Origin: Coprinellus micaceus
Lineage: Eukaryota > Basidiomycota > Agaricomycetes > Agaricales > Psathyrellaceae
Assembly: GCA_951394405.1 (NCBI GenBank)
Contig: OX596334.1
Coordinates: 3,410,001 to 3,474,000, forward strand
Length of the DNA stretch: 64,000 bases
Direction of reading: 5' to 3'
The position numbers and the translations under genes are program-made. The notes below the pieces were generated by a model. That model did no database searches. It was given only the letters and a program-made list of their open reading frames with translations, and had not been told where the DNA came from. Below are positions 47,394-60,495 of this stretch, in pieces (position 1 is the first letter of the stretch; each line of letters starts with the position of its first letter).

Positions 47394-50300
47394 TCATGCA
47401 TGATTCCACCAGCCCAAGAAAGCGCCTGCATGGCTCACCATCTCCTGTGCCTTGCCGATGATCGAGGTCTCAGTCGGCGAGGTCCTCTCCCTTGATTGCG
47501 AATCGCTCCTCTTCGTCGCGGCCCTCGACTTGTCCACCTCCGATCCAGGGGATCGAGAGGGCGATGGCGACGAAGGGGAAACAGTCGACGGTCCTGCAGG
47601 AGCAGCTCCGTTCACGCCTGAGACGATACTCGGCTGTGCAGGGCCCCCTTTCAGAGTAGGGCTCGTCGCAGTATACTCCGACGTACTAGGCTGGACGGGG
47701 GAGGTAGGTGAGGAAATGAGAGTCGGCGGGGGACGGCTGGCAGCAACCTTCGCCTGAGTCGGGGTCCCAGCAGACGCAGCAACGCTCTGCTTCGTCGGAG
47801 TCTCAGCGCCCGAGTTACACCGGCTTGACGAAGCGCTCGTACTTGAAGAGCTTGAGGTTCGGTGGTGATGTGTAGGTGGGAGTTGAGGGGCCCTCATCTC
47901 GAGGATGGGCGAGTTGGAAGGGGTGGGATGGGCTCTCCTCAAAAGGTCCTCAGCCTCGCGCTGATAATCCTCAGCCGTCATCCGCCTCCTCCCACGCTTC
48001 TCCTCTTGGTGAGGTTGAGGTTGTGGTTGAGATACAAGGGGGGTAGGCCGCTCCTGCTCCCGCTCCTGTTGTGCAGGCGCCTCTACCCGCTCCTGCTGGA
48101 CAAGCACCTCTACCCGCTCCTGATCCTGCTGGACAGGCACCTCTACCCGCTCCTGCTCCTCACCCCCAGGCATAACCGTCCGACTACTACTCGCCGAATC
48201 AGTCGAAGCGGTAACATCCGTCGCAGAGCTAGCTTCCCTCTTCATCGACTGCGGCGGCTCAGGACTCGCACTCACACTCACACTGAGCCGCTTATCAGTC
48301 GTCCGATCCCTCCCCCGCTCCCTCTCCTTCGTCGGCTCTCTCCCTCTGCGCTCCCTATCCACCCGCCCACTACCCGCGTACGCACTGCCTGCTCGAGCAG
48401 TCCGCGACCCGGATGCATCGGGGGACCCGGCGAACGGGCTCAAGCTGCCCTCCATGGGTGATGAGGCGGCGTTGGACGACGCCCTCGAAGTCGACCGACC
48501 TCGAGCCCCGTCCGACTGCAGAGACCCAGTCGAAAAGGACCTTCCAAGGGACACACCGCCCTGCGCCGGGTCAACCTGCGAGCGTCCCCGCGCCGCTGGG
48601 GGGTACAACGACGAGGGTGACGCTAAAGCGGAGTTGGTCCTCTTCAACTGCGACCGGGGGTCGGCAGATGCAGAGGCGATGATAGCGTCGACGGCGGGGG
48701 ATGGGGTCCGTGAATGGCTCTTCGACTGCGACCGCTCACTCGTCGTCCGGGACGTCGACCTCGACGGACGTTCATCTATCCCACCGCTGCTCCCACTACC
48801 CACCACGAACTGGCGATTCCTACTGACATACCCTCCCCTCGGGCCAGACCGACTCCGCTGCATGTACTCGTTACCATAGTCGGCATCGGCGTCGAAAAAG
48901 TCGTTCTCGTCCTCCTCCAGCACCGAGGGTATCCGTGCCCCGTGGTCGACCACGAGTTTGGGTATATGCGAGGCGGCGGCGGCAGCCTCGTGGGGTTGGG
49001 GGGTGGGATCAAAGTAGTCGACATGCTCGCGCTCAGAGTCGTCGGGTATAGGGATGGGTATGCCGGGAGAATACAGCCCTGGGCCGGCGACGTACCGATG
49101 GTTGACAGGCGGATGACGTTCGGTGGCCTCGTAGTCTTCGAACCCCACGCACCCTGCCGCTGTTTCACGATGGAGGTAGACAGCTGAGGACGCACCATCG
49201 GTCGGCGAGTGCATAGCAAAGTCGACCTCCAAGTATTCGTCGTCGAACCCCTGGGAGGGTCCAAAGTCTTCACCCTCGTCGTCCTCGTCGTCATCATCCT
49301 CGTACCCGGCAAAACCGTATGCATACCGGCCGCTGAACGGAGGTACATATACAAGTTCAACTGGGGTGCCGCTCGCATCCGACCCATCCTCATCTGGCTT
49401 CCCCCTCCCTCTCATTGCTCTCCCCTTCCCCTTGCTATCCGCCCCTTGGTTCCATAACCGCTCGCGCCATCCGAAACCGTCGTCGCTGCCCACACCATCG
49501 TCCCCAAAGCCCTCTTCCCACACTTCCGTCTTGAGGACTGTCGGAGCGATTGGAGCGATCGTGACGTGCATATGTTCCGGGGGCCCACCACGCACGAGGT
49601 GTCCCCGGTACGTGCTGCTGCTGGTGCGTCTGGAGAGAGGCTTCCTTCTTGCTGTTGAGACGGATGAGAGGGAGACGGAGTCCCGCGTGGGGGAAGCTGA
49701 GGAGTTGTTGGTGGAGCTGGTAGTAGTAGAGGAGGCCGTGGAGACGGAGGAAGAGGAGGAAGTATTTGACGTATTCGAGGCCTTGGACTGTGAGCGGAGT
49801 GCCTTCTTAATCGTAGCGTGTCGGAATGATGAACGCATTTCGATGATCCCATCTACCCCCTCTTCGTCGAGGTCGTCGGGGTATTGGTATCTGTCGTGCA
49901 AATGTTGGCGATTCCAGGCACTGTGGGGAGGGGAATCCTCCTCGGCAGAGTCTTCCTGGTCTTCTTCGTACCTTTGGGAGTAAAAACCATTATAAGCGGA
50001 AAGGGGGGACAAGGGGGAACGTGAAACCGACCCGTCATCATCATCATACACTCTCCTCGCGGGATCCCATCTCTCCCCTGCGCCGTAAAAGGAGGCTGAT
50101 CGCTTAGGCTTGTCGATGGCGATAACCTGCTCTACGAAGGTGTTGAAACTGATGTGCTTCTTCTTGCCGTTGCGTTCTGTGCTGTTCCCTGCGCTCGAGT
50201 TGGAGTCCTGGGATAGCGACGACCGGACGAGGCCTTCTGCTGAGACCTTGGGAAAGTAACCGTCGTGTGCAGCATGACCTGGGGGCTCTATCCGCGGCGG

Positions 50301-51003
50301 GGAGTCTTTGCGATAGGCGCGGTTTGGTCCCCAGCGGGTGATATGGGTATCGCTTTTGGTGTGCTGAAGTTTGGGCCGCTTGAAAACGGCACCAGGAGAC
50401 GGAGCGGATGTTCCTGGCCCGAGGAGGGGGGGCGAGGGGGAGCGAGAGGGTTCGTCTTCCGAGTCTGGGGGGCTGAATACGGGGGATGTTGGGAGGTCGG
50501 AGGTGAGGAGTTCGGTGATGCTTCGGTATTTGAGGATGGGCTTGGTCGTCCGGGGCGAAACCTCTGCGGTGCCTGGTGTCGAGGGGGCGATCCCTGGCGG
50601 TCTCTGCAGTTTCTCGTCCTGGGCTGTATGGAGTGGCCCGTATAGCCAGGTTACGTCGGAGTCCTTGAGCCTGGAAAGGGGGTCAGGCAGAGTCCAAGCA
50701 AACGGAGGAGTGGAACACGCACCAGTTGAGAGTCTCCGGCGACACCGTTGGCAGCTTGTTGCGCTGCTTCCACCAGGTCCTCCAGGAAGCGTTCTCGAGA
50801 CGGGCGCCGTTTGCAATCTCGTTCTTCTGGCGGGTCATGTTCCTCCACGAGCGCCAGACATCCTCCTCCTGCCATTCGTGCGAGAGATAGTCGACCTGGC
50901 CCCTGGGCCGTGGGGTGACGAAGTTGTCGTCTGGGGCGGCATTTGTGGAGACGGAGACGAGGAGGACGGGGAGGTAGTTGGGGTTTGCGGTTGTGGCGGG
51001 CAT
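47394..51003 (-). CDS. Reg1-like protein phosphatase 1 regulatory protein
   Basis: Two exons (51003-50723 and 50670-47394) give 1185 residues. The N-terminal domain reads VDYLSHEWQEEDVWRSWRNM, LENASWRTWWKQRNKL and VSPETLNWLKDSDVTWLYGP, the domain of PF08550 shared by yeast Reg1 and the AreA N-terminus. A second block, KKHISFNTFVEQVIAIDKPK, has the form of the PP1-docking region of Reg1 (ISFNxxVEQ). The remainder is disordered, Ser/Pro-rich and acidic. Reg1 directs PP1 to Snf1 kinase and its targets in glucose repression; a similar role is likely. The C-terminus ends in GAFLGWWNHA. A short run of Gln-Glu-Arg-Val-Glu repeats occurs near 48.1 kb. The N-terminal join restores a conserved Trp and is secure. 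Confidence 0.85.
48076..48160. repeat. In-frame minisatellite in the Reg1-like gene
   Basis: Three imperfect copies of a 27-33-bp unit with core CACCTCTACCCGCTCCTG and CTGGACA. They encode repeats of the type QERVEVPVQQ in the disordered region, a probable site of length variation between strains. Confidence 0.7.
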
Positions 51004-54000
51004 GGGGGGGAGGAGGAAAGGGTATTAATTAATGAATATTTTTGCAAATGAGGACGAGGACGGGCATGGACGATAAACAAGAGCGTGTGACAGGTGACGC
51101 GTGACGCCGAAAAGGGAGTGATCGGAGGGCAACGTGGTTGAATGCTCCGCCCGATCGCTGCTTTCACATGGCCCGCCCCTGCCAAATCCTCTCTGCCGAC
51201 CGCGCACATGCCGCCGCCTCATCCTTGTCCACTCTTTCCGGTTCGTCCCGCGCCCACCCACCAGCGACGACGGCGGCCCACTGCTCCGAGCCCCGACTGC
51301 CTTTCTCAGCACAGCGCCGCCTGACAGCTGCCTTATCACCTGTCCCCGCACTCGAAACACACACCTGTCTCTCCGGAGCTACCACACAGGCGCTTGTTTC
51401 CCAAGAACCGTCCGTCGCAGCTGCCTCTCTGACACCTCGCCATAGCCTTCGGACCACCTCACTCTCTCTCCGCCAATTCCCAAGACCACACGCCACTCAC
51501 GCCCATGTCAGCCGCCGTCCGCCCCTCTGGTTCCCTCCTGTCGTTTTCGTCCATTGTTCGTTCTGGCCTTGCTACCCCCCTCTGGTCCGATGACGACAGC
51601 GTACTCGCCTTCGTTATCTCCCTGTTGGCGCTAACAACACACTTATCTCTCGGATCCTGCTTTCTTCTCTTGACCTCGGAGTTTCCACCCCCTGTGTTTC
51701 TACTGCTGTGGCTCCAGATCGCCGTAGCCCGTAGTTTCCTCTCCAAATCCCCGTGCACGATCCATACTCTTGGCCTCGCCATGGGCCAACCCCATATTCC
51801 AGCTCACCGGGAAATACCTCGCTCCTCCCTCTGTCAATCTCACCTTCCAAATTCCGCAGTACCCTCAAATCCAAATGAATTCGTCAAAGCCCGCGTCCTT
51901 CTTCGAGTCAACTTCGGTGACATCGGCGCCTATGCCTCCCCCTTCATCAAATCACACAATAGACTCCTACCGACTTCAAATGAACTTAATTCTGGCCCAA
52001 CTTACTACACACTTCACAGCAGCACCAACCGGGGGAAGTACCTACCCTTCTGCCATATCACCCACCCCCAAACCGATCCCTCCTCGACGGAACTGTCAAA
52101 CAAGCTCTAAACACTTCGCGGCAAGACGGGCACCCTGGAGCTTAACTGCCTGCTGTGGTTTCTGCCTCCTTCCCTTTCCGGCTTGTCGTAAATAGGCGGG
52201 TGCGAGCCAAATTCGCGGGTCAGAAGAGATAGCGTACAACGAGGTGTATACATCGAGGAATGGTCATACCACTTGCAATAATAACTGCTGTGGAGCTCCA
52301 CCGCGTCTTATAGAGTTTCAAGCAAACCCTTCTCTACGATCGCCTTGCACTCGTTTCACCAGGGCCACGCCCTCAGGTAGAGTTCGCCGGTCACCCATGA
52401 ACCTTGCGCCCTCGACCCCATTTTCCGACCCCCACTCCCGGTAGCACTTCAGGTGATGATGATGGGCCTTTCAATGTGACAGGGGCACACACGCGTTGGC
52501 GCCTTATCGGCGGAGTAAAGGCCATCCATCCAGTTCGTCCTCCCAGTTTCCAGTTCCAGTTCTGGATGTTGTGCATGCATGCAGGCATGGTACTTACTGG
52601 GCGTGGGTGATCGACATGAGCTTAATATGAACTAGCACTTCACACTTTCACTTTGCATACCCCTTGGCCTCTTCATCGCGCGTTTCGGCCGTATGCGCTT
52701 TTTTATTAAGCGCTGCGTCGGATGCCCCTCGCAAGCTTCTAGTGCTTGCTTATCGCAAGGCGATATGGTATGTATGCCCTATGCCCAACACCACCACCAC
52801 CACCACCAAGTACTGCCGTTTCACCCCGAGCGCAGCTTTCGCCTGCTTTCGCGCAATCGGACCGTGATGCGCACTGCACCTCACTGCACTTCCTTCCATC
52901 CATCGTTTTTTGCGCGCGTGCAATAGCCTGAGGACTGTTCCCGCCTCGTCTCGTCTCGCTCGGCATCGGATCGATGATGTCCATATTTATTATCGTATCG
53001 TATCTCATCGTCCTCAAAAGATAAGGGTATGTGCAGGAGGGCTGGGGAGGACGGGGAGCTGACCAGTAAGGCGTGTGCAGTTAGAAGGTACGGACGTCCT
53101 CGTAAGACCTCTGGAAGGCTTATCGGGCTCGCGTACACCTCGACGAAGGAACGTGCCTGGGCCCATGGTGCGACATTTCCATAGATCTGCATACTCCTAC
53201 CACATACGATGATTGAGATGGAACATCGGAGGAGCGAGCGCACGGCTTGTTGAGTGTGGGGGGAGAAAAGGATAATAGGAGATATCGTAGGGGCATTAAA
53301 AAGGAGGAGAACGTTCGGATCGCGTCGAGTCGAAAGTGCATACCCTTGTCAGCGCTGAGGACGTAGATGGAGACACAGATTAAAATGCACCTAATGGCTC
53401 GGGGACAGCGCCTACTCGCGCCCACACCCCATCCACTCGTGGTCAGAGCGCGACTCGACGAAAGAATCCTCAGAAAGGCTACATTTTTCTCAAAAGGCCT
53501 AGCCCAGCCCTCCCCGCTTACTCGGCAACCCCACTTCACCGATTAGTCCCAAGTAGACAGTGACAGGCTAAGTATAGCATGCTGCACACCATTGCAGATG
53601 TACTTACTCGAGATCACTTACAGTAAGTAATACCACATCTTATCAATGAGGTGGGGAACACGACGGAGTACGTAGTGGCACTTCATAACACGCACATATC
53701 CCACTCCCCGGATCTACATCTGTACAAACCCCCACCCACCGCACCCTGCACCCTGCACCCTGCCATTAAGTAAGTTTACAGTTATGAATTTGAGGTATGT
53801 ATGAAGCTTCTTCCGAGTCTCCAAGCCAGAAGTCACTGTCACTAGTCAACCCCAAATGAATGAATGGGGATTAAGCGCCCGTGGGTCGCCTTAAGTAATA
53901 CTAATAATCGCTCCCTCGGTGGTAGGTCCAATTATAGATTTCTTTGGAGCGACTGCGCACGTGGGTAATGCGTTTCTGTAGAGATCGAGGAGGCGGGAGA

Positions 54001-55709
54001 TCGTCGTGGGGAACGCCGTGGGGAATGGAGAACGCGCTCGGAATCTCTTGGAAGGCCTGAATGAGGGTAAAATGTGCTGGAAACGTAGGTCCAAATCCAC
54101 GCTGACCCCTGTCAGCTCCTTGGAGCACCACTACCAACCCACATAGCATCTTCCTCCACTTTCCATCTCACAGAAAGTCACCTCGCGAGGCTCGAGCCTC
54201 GGCACGAGCGCAGCACAACTTAACTCACGTGGCAACCTACCTACCTGCCTAAACCGTCCACTGGGTCCGGGATCAAAATTTGCTCCGAATCCGGGCGACT
54301 CTGGCATCTCCTTCCCCTTCATGCCAACGACGCAATGTGCTTCCGCTCTTGCATGCAGGCAGGTCCTAGCTGGAGCTGGATCCGTCCTTGTTCGTCCCCT
54401 TTTTGTCTCCCTTCCGCCCGAGTCCGTTCCTCGCCTCCTCCGAAACCCCGTCGGGATGTTTCTCCGTTCAAGGCAGGCAGGACTGGGCGTCTCTTGCGTT
54501 GTTCTGGTTAGACCGAGCCAATGCCTTTCAAGCGCTCGAGCTCGACTAGTCTTATGCCACGCCCCACCCCCACACCCCACTGGTCACGTCACGTAAGTAC
54601 CACGCGCCTACATACATACACATGTTGGTCGCGAAGACTTCTCCCGTGGTGTGTGGGGGTGGGTCCGGGGGGTCGACATTTGGCTTGGACGGATCTCGGA
54701 CCCCACCTCACCCGACCCCACTTCTGTCCCCGAGAGCCCGAGCTCCGAGCCCCCGCCTCCTGCATGCTAAAGGGACGATCATGTATGCAGTGTGATCATC
54801 ACCGACTTTACCCCGTCCCTGGACCGGACCTTGCTCTGCTCGACTTTCGATGGTTGGAGCGCGATGGGGAACGGGGCACACGACAAAGGATCTTGGGACT
54901 CTGTTAGGCTCAGGCTACGCTCCGCTGGATGCCCCTCTTAGGCTTGGTGGTGCGCTAGAACAGACTTGTGCGGCGGGATCTTGGACCTTGGCACCGAGAA
55001 ACGTTTCTCGCGCGCCCGCTAGCGGGCTGCTAGGTCCCAGCGACCGAGGAACATGGGAACGCCACCTACGCAACCAAAGGTCAGAAGACGAGTGCTGTTG
55101 GCATCTGTCAGCTCTATTTCTTCGGTGAGGGCGATCGCATGTTCTTCTCATCGTCCATCGCTTCGATTTTCGGGCTATTTTGTGGGCCTTTGCACCCGGA
55201 CACATACTGTGGGCGGACCTGCTTCTCTCTGTCATCTGGTCGTATCTCTGTGCACCCGCTCAGCTGAGCACTTGGAAGCTGCGAATCGACCACGGACGCA
55301 GTTACTCCTTTTCGTCCTCTCAAGGAGTAGAAGACGAACAAAAGGCATCTGAACGTCGTTCATCATCTCAACTTGCGACCCGCCACCACCACAATGATCA
55401 GAGCTGGGTTATGTCCTTTCGTCTGTCTCGGGTGTTTCTCTACGACGTTCGTGTCGACCGGATCGTGGGTGGGACTCCTAGGTCCGTATGTACATATTGA
55501 AGAAGTGGAGGTCGCGCGAAGCGATCACTGACGTTGTTCCTGCATCGGAGGAATGGTGAGGAATGTACGCGGAATCAGCACGATATCGACCCCATGACCC
55601 CGAGCGATGCGAGGTGCAGGGCGCAAATCGGTCCGACGAGAGGCCTTCTCTCTCCCTCTCCAGCGATGACGGCTCCAATTCCTGGTGAGTTCGTATCAAA
55701 GTGTTATGC
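51004..55709. other. 4.7-kb stretch without a recognisable gene
   Basis: The longest gene-poor part of the window. Many open frames of 60-200 codons overlap on both strands, but none shows a domain or a convincing exon chain. It contains a (CCA)n-like run near 52790-52808, three copies of ACCCTGC near 53740-53762, and one 9-mer TAAGCGCCC (53872-53880). The first part is presumably the Reg1-like gene's promoter. Confidence 0.45.
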
Positions 55710-57773
55710 CTAAACATTTACTGTTACATTTACATTAACGACGCTAAACGTCTTAATCCCGAAGTGACTCGCCCCTCCAAGGTAGTTTGGCCCTCCCCCG
55801 TTGCCCGTATTCGAACTAGAGGCGACGTTACTCTCAGCCTCCTCGACCGACGAAAAGCTGGCCATCGAGGATAATGACCCGTTATGGCTCATCCTGAATA
55901 ATTCTGGGGGTAAGGAAATGGTCACCGACGACGGCGTAGTCGATAATAGCGGTGTTGGTAGGCCCGATGGCGTCGAGTCTATGGTGGGCTCTGCCTGTGT
56001 ATGTGGGGTATCGCAGGCCAATGCTGGGGTGACAGTGGTCGTGACTTCGTGTTCGACGACTATTTGCGGTCCCAAATTATGGGACGTGGGCTCGGGACCG
56101 ACCTGGTAGACACCTGGGTATCCTCCAATGTTACCACCTCCGCGTTCTCCCCACTCCGTTTCCCCGGAATACTCTGTAATAACCTCTGACAGCACCTCCT
56201 CTTCGCTCAGTCTAATTGCATCTCCGTTAATCGAACCGCAGCCGTTGGCTCCAGAGTGGGGATCTTCCTCTTGTTCCTCCCCTTGTTCCTCTTCACTCTC
56301 CTCATTCCCTACTTCCTCAATGTCCCCTTCAACCTCATCCCACGAGCCGCTGCCTAAACTTCGACGATGGATATCTCCATCAAATTCGTCCCAAGAGCTA
56401 CTGCCCAAGCCAGTGCATTCGAAATTCTCGAACCAGGATCGTCTAGCCTTGACCTCGAAGCTCATTCCCTCGCTCGATACCCTGTCGCCCTCGACCCAAG
56501 ACGACCCGCCATCGGTGGCCACTTCCACAAGTGATATTCTGCCACTCAGCCTGTTAGTGTGAAGGGCAGCTCTTAAGCCAGATACCCGACGCGGTCGAGG
56601 CTGGATAATGGGGATTGCCTCTTCGACTGGACTTGTGGGAGGCGTTAAATAAAGGCTCGGGGGTTTCGAAGAATACCGCGAGCTGAGCGTCCGCGCTCGG
56701 AGAAACGGACGCTTGATCGCTTGCGGAGGTGGGGGGACAAACGGGGCGGTCCCCTCTGCTTGGGATTCCTTGGCTATACCCGACAGCCAACGGGTAACGA
56801 AGCTGATAGCTAGCGTCTTGGTCACTATTCGCGCAAGGACGTATGTCGAAAAAGGGAAAACTCACCAGGCAGGGTAGGACGGCGAGGAGGTTGCTCGGCT
56901 AGCTTGCCAATGACAGCGTCCAAGCATACCCACGCGGACTCTTGGGGGTTGTCGTTCAATAACCGGAACGCCAATGCGCCTTCGAGCTCGTCCCCCCACA
57001 ATATGTTGGACAGGATTCGCTCTCGTAAGCGCCCCACGTCGTCAGCGACAACCTCCCAACCTGTGGTGACCAGTGCACAGGTTGGAGCACCACTTATTGC
57101 TCGGGAAAGGGGTGTCCGACCAGGGCGGCAATTGGCGTCATGCTCGATATCAACTTGAAGTCGATCTTGTATCGAGCGGCATTCGAGGGGAACCATAATA
57201 ACTAAACATGTTCGGAAAGTTGATCCTTCGAGGCGGCTGTACGAGGGATCCTCAGCACCTTGACCTGGTCGACAGTTTCTAGCATCCAAACTTACGCGGA
57301 CATCGCTGCTTGAATAAATTCTTCGAGAAATTCGGGTGCGGACAGCCCTGCTATGTCGATTCCTGGTGTCTTAACGATTATGAGGCGTTTCGCGTCGAGC
57401 TTTTTAAATTGTTGGTCCCGCCATGAGGGAAAGGGTTGTATATAGCTGGTGCAAGTTAGGCCATTATGGCTGAGGTCGCGGCCACAGGGGTTTGGGATTG
57501 GGGTATCTCGAGGAAGGAGGTGCTGGGTGAACTAAACGAAGCCGCTCGTCTGCAACGACGCAACATTAAAGCATGAAACGAACTCACTTTCGTCATATCG
57601 TAGGATGAAGGTCCAAGGATTCTAGGACCTGTTGGGTTAGAGGCGAGCTCGACAGCGAGAAAGTGGCCTTACACTATGACAACATCACCCCTCTTCATTC
57701 TGCTAGCAGCGTCGTGAAGGTATTCGTATATCACTTTCCCCTGTTGGGTACGGAAAGCGTATGGGCCAGCCAT
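55710..57773 (-). CDS. AIG1-like G-domain protein with degenerate P-loop and acidic tail
   Basis: Proposed exons: 57773-57675, 57628-57588, 57531-57296, 57236-56866 and 56824-55710. Exons 2 to 5 join in phase. They resemble basidiomycete AIG1-like GTPases: NGLTCTSYIQPF (the LxSCT region), LDAKRLIIVKTPGID (G3, normally DTPG), STFRTCLVIMVPLE, CALVTTGWEVV (the G4 position) and NDNPQESAW. The P-loop position reads GPRILGPSS, lacking the essential GK[ST] lysine. The last 370 residues are disordered and acidic. The join of exon 1, which ends in a beta-strand-like GDVVIV, to exon 2 is one base out of phase with GT-AG sites; a donor inside exon 1 (GTGATG) would restore phase but delete that strand. 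It may be a catalytically dead GTPase or a decaying gene. Confidence 0.55.
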
Positions 57774-58716
57774 CGTTTAGGTTACGGTCGGGTTGTGGAA
57801 GGAGAAGAAGAGTCCCGTATGCATTCCCGCAGGGCGTGTCAATGTTATGTCAAGGTTCAAAAGCTGTTCACGGCCCTAAGTAGATGTCACAGTCCGATTG
57901 TGACATTGGTCATCCAACTGCACCACTTTTCATGTCCCGAAGCTTGCTGTGCAAGGTAGGATTGTATTCTTCCTGCCACACTTCATTGAGCCACGATCAA
58001 TAGCGCTTGGCACAGGAAAGCGGGTGCTATTCGGACGATTGAGTGTAGAAGAGACAGCAATATTGCCGTTTTCGCACTTGGATCCAAAGAGTAGTTCACG
58101 AGTCTCTCCACAAACGTGAGGCAGTGCTAATGGTAGTGGCGTGTGCGGCCATTGCGTTTGCCGCGCCGAGGTTCAAGGTTGCAAGGTGCTATCAGTACCA
58201 GGTGCACGAGGAGGATCAGCACGTGGCGTGCTCACGGGCGCTTAACTATGCGTGCGCACTCCCTCCACGCACCGCTCGTCGCAAATGTGGTTTACTCGTG
58301 TCCCGCATCTGTGGAGAGCGCATTGATAATCACACAACCCTGGATATAGTTTTTTTTTTTCCTTCACAGAATACGTATCTGATTCTTCTCCAGACATGGC
58401 ATCTATTGTTTTCGATCTCAAAAAGCTGATACGTGGGGCTTCGAAGGACAAGATATCAGAGTCTCCTAGGTATTGAACTTTCTCATCATTTAATCCCACC
58501 CCTGCAAGTCCTCCTGAACGGCTCCCGCAAGCATACGACACAAACCATAGCGATACAGCCTACTAGTATTCCAGCGGTCTACCGATGTCTGAAACCTCGC
58601 AAGACATAGACCTCGTGAAAAGTTGGGTTTATGGCGGAGTGAGCACCAGCGTTCTGAATCTTCTGGATTGCATTTAACGCCTTTTCTAGTATACACATTG
58701 TGAAATTTCATTCCAG
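57774..58716. other. Gene-free stretch between divergent genes
   Basis: Presumed shared promoter region. Contains a T10-type run near 58350 and one 9-mer GGGCGCTTA (58236-58244). The first exon of the next gene may lie here (an ATG at about 58396 starts a short open frame). Confidence 0.4.
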
Positions 58717-60345
58717 ACCTGGCTGGCAGCTGTGACTGACGAACTCTCAAACCGATGTACCTCGTCAGTTGCTAGCCGTACACTCTTCGTCCGTCTCCGC
58801 GTCCTCCATAAGCGCTCGACTGACACAGGCCCTTTAGATTCTGGACTATTTCGACACTTTGGAGGATGAAGTCGGTCGGCACACCCACGAACGGCAGGAG
58901 CAAGCTGACCAAGACACCTTCAGGTCCGATACATCTGGCCAGTGGGCTGGAGCACGGGAAAGGCCATGTTCATTCTTACACGATACTTCAATCTCGCTCT
59001 CATTCCGTTCGACTGTTACAGTGAGTGACTCCTTCTAGTCCCTCAATTTGGTCCGACCTCACGTTCCGAAACCGCGGACATCAACTTGAAGTGTCCATAT
59101 CAAATGTTGCGATTTCTGCGTCGATAGGGGTACCATATCTACTCTCAGATTGTTGCCGCCCACTGACGAACACCCCAACCAGGAATACCTGGTGCTGGTT
59201 CAACTTTCCAATGGTACCGCGCATACATGCCAATTTTCACTTTGTCACTGCTGAACGTCGAAATGTTTGCTCCGCCGTCACCCAGTTCAGGCTCTTCTGG
59301 AGGTATATATCCCAACAGGTAGGGTTTCAAGATTAAGTCCATTGACCTTCCATCCATTGAGGTACCATACTCCCTAGCCACCATTTTCCTCTGTATCTAT
59401 GCTCTCCTGGGAGCCAAAAAGAAAGTTGGGGTGATGTTGGCCGTTGTTTACGTGGTACGTCAATTCTGCGCGTCCAGCCCTTTCCATAGTCCTCTCCTGA
59501 CGCACCACTTGCGTGTAGATCATGTTTGGCGTATCTTGCGTGTTGATGAGCTATCACATAGCGGTGTCCTATCGTAAGCGTGAACTGGTCCTTCGCTTCC
59601 CCTGTTCTGACGACCGTTACCCTAGTAACACCGTCCAAATATCCTAGCGTCTATCCGTATGACATACATGCTAAGACCATGCTCCTACGAGTGATAGGGA
59701 ACTATTGGCTGTTCGCCCGAGAGCTTTGTGCATTTTTGCTGGGATGTTCGAGTGGTAGAGGTGTGTTCTGACGCATGGCGTTATATAGGTATGTTCCTGT
59801 TCGGCGGGTACGTCATGTACACAAGGTACCGACGGTACCATGGTCTAGTGGGGGAGACAGGACTTCCAAAGGGGTGGCGATTGATTGATACCATCCGCCG
59901 GGATGGAGCTGTGTTCTACATCGGCACCCTCTGTATGGATCCTCCCAAACTCATCGTACGCTGGTGCTCAGTGCTGAAGCTCTATCCGTAGCCCTCGCAT
60001 TGTATACGTGCATCACTTACACCCCCGGTTTCCCAGTGAGTCCAATGTATGCTCTGCATGTCCCTATACGCAAACATTCCATTTCCCACAGGTCCTAGTG
60101 AGGAATCTTCTCAATGGGTACGCACTCATTCTCCCATCGCTATGATGGGCTTTACATGTTCAGCATCCTTTCGAAGGTTCCAAAACATCCTAGCACCGAT
60201 GGTCGCGACTCGCCTACTTCTAGATTTGAGGCGTAGCGAATCTCCAGACATCCGGACAGTGGTTTCCGAGCTAATTTTCGCATCCGCCGGGAACGATGAG
60301 GCAGAGATCAGACCGTCGGAAGACCAGGCAGACACCGAGGCGTAG
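58717..60345 (+). CDS. DUF6533-type multi-pass membrane protein (model incomplete)
   Basis: Exon fragments on one strand follow the order of this basidiomycete family. Firm pieces: 58717-58788, 58838-58870 and 58924-59020, which together read FILDYFDTLEDEVRYIWPVG and continue WSTGKAMFILTRYFNLALIPFD, the family's first helices. Later pieces are STFQWYRAYMPIFTLSLLN (about 59200-59260), ATIFLCIYALLGAKKKV (about 59380-59440), IMFGVSCVLMSYHI (about 59520-59560), WRLIDTIRRDGAVFYIG (about 59880-59930), and the C-terminal NILAPMVATRLLLDLRRS with an acidic tail ending at 60345. About seven helices are expected. The function of the family is unknown. Joins in the middle and the start codon are unresolved, so the gene could be intact or damaged. 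Confidence 0.55.
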
Positions 60346-60495
60346 GGAGGATTGCTGCCAGTGACGAGTGTAAACGGACACGATTGTATTTGGTACTGTA
60401 ACAGAACAAACTCCCTCAATGAGTGCGGGATGGCGGAAAAGTACCTCAATCACTATCGAGGGCAGGGGTAATCGTTGTGAGCTGAAACTCTGGTC

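Noticed and set aside
51138..52195. Overlapping frames of 140-200 codons on the plus strand
   Set aside because: Ser/Pro/Leu-rich frames without motifs in a pyrimidine-rich region; typical of non-coding strand bias.
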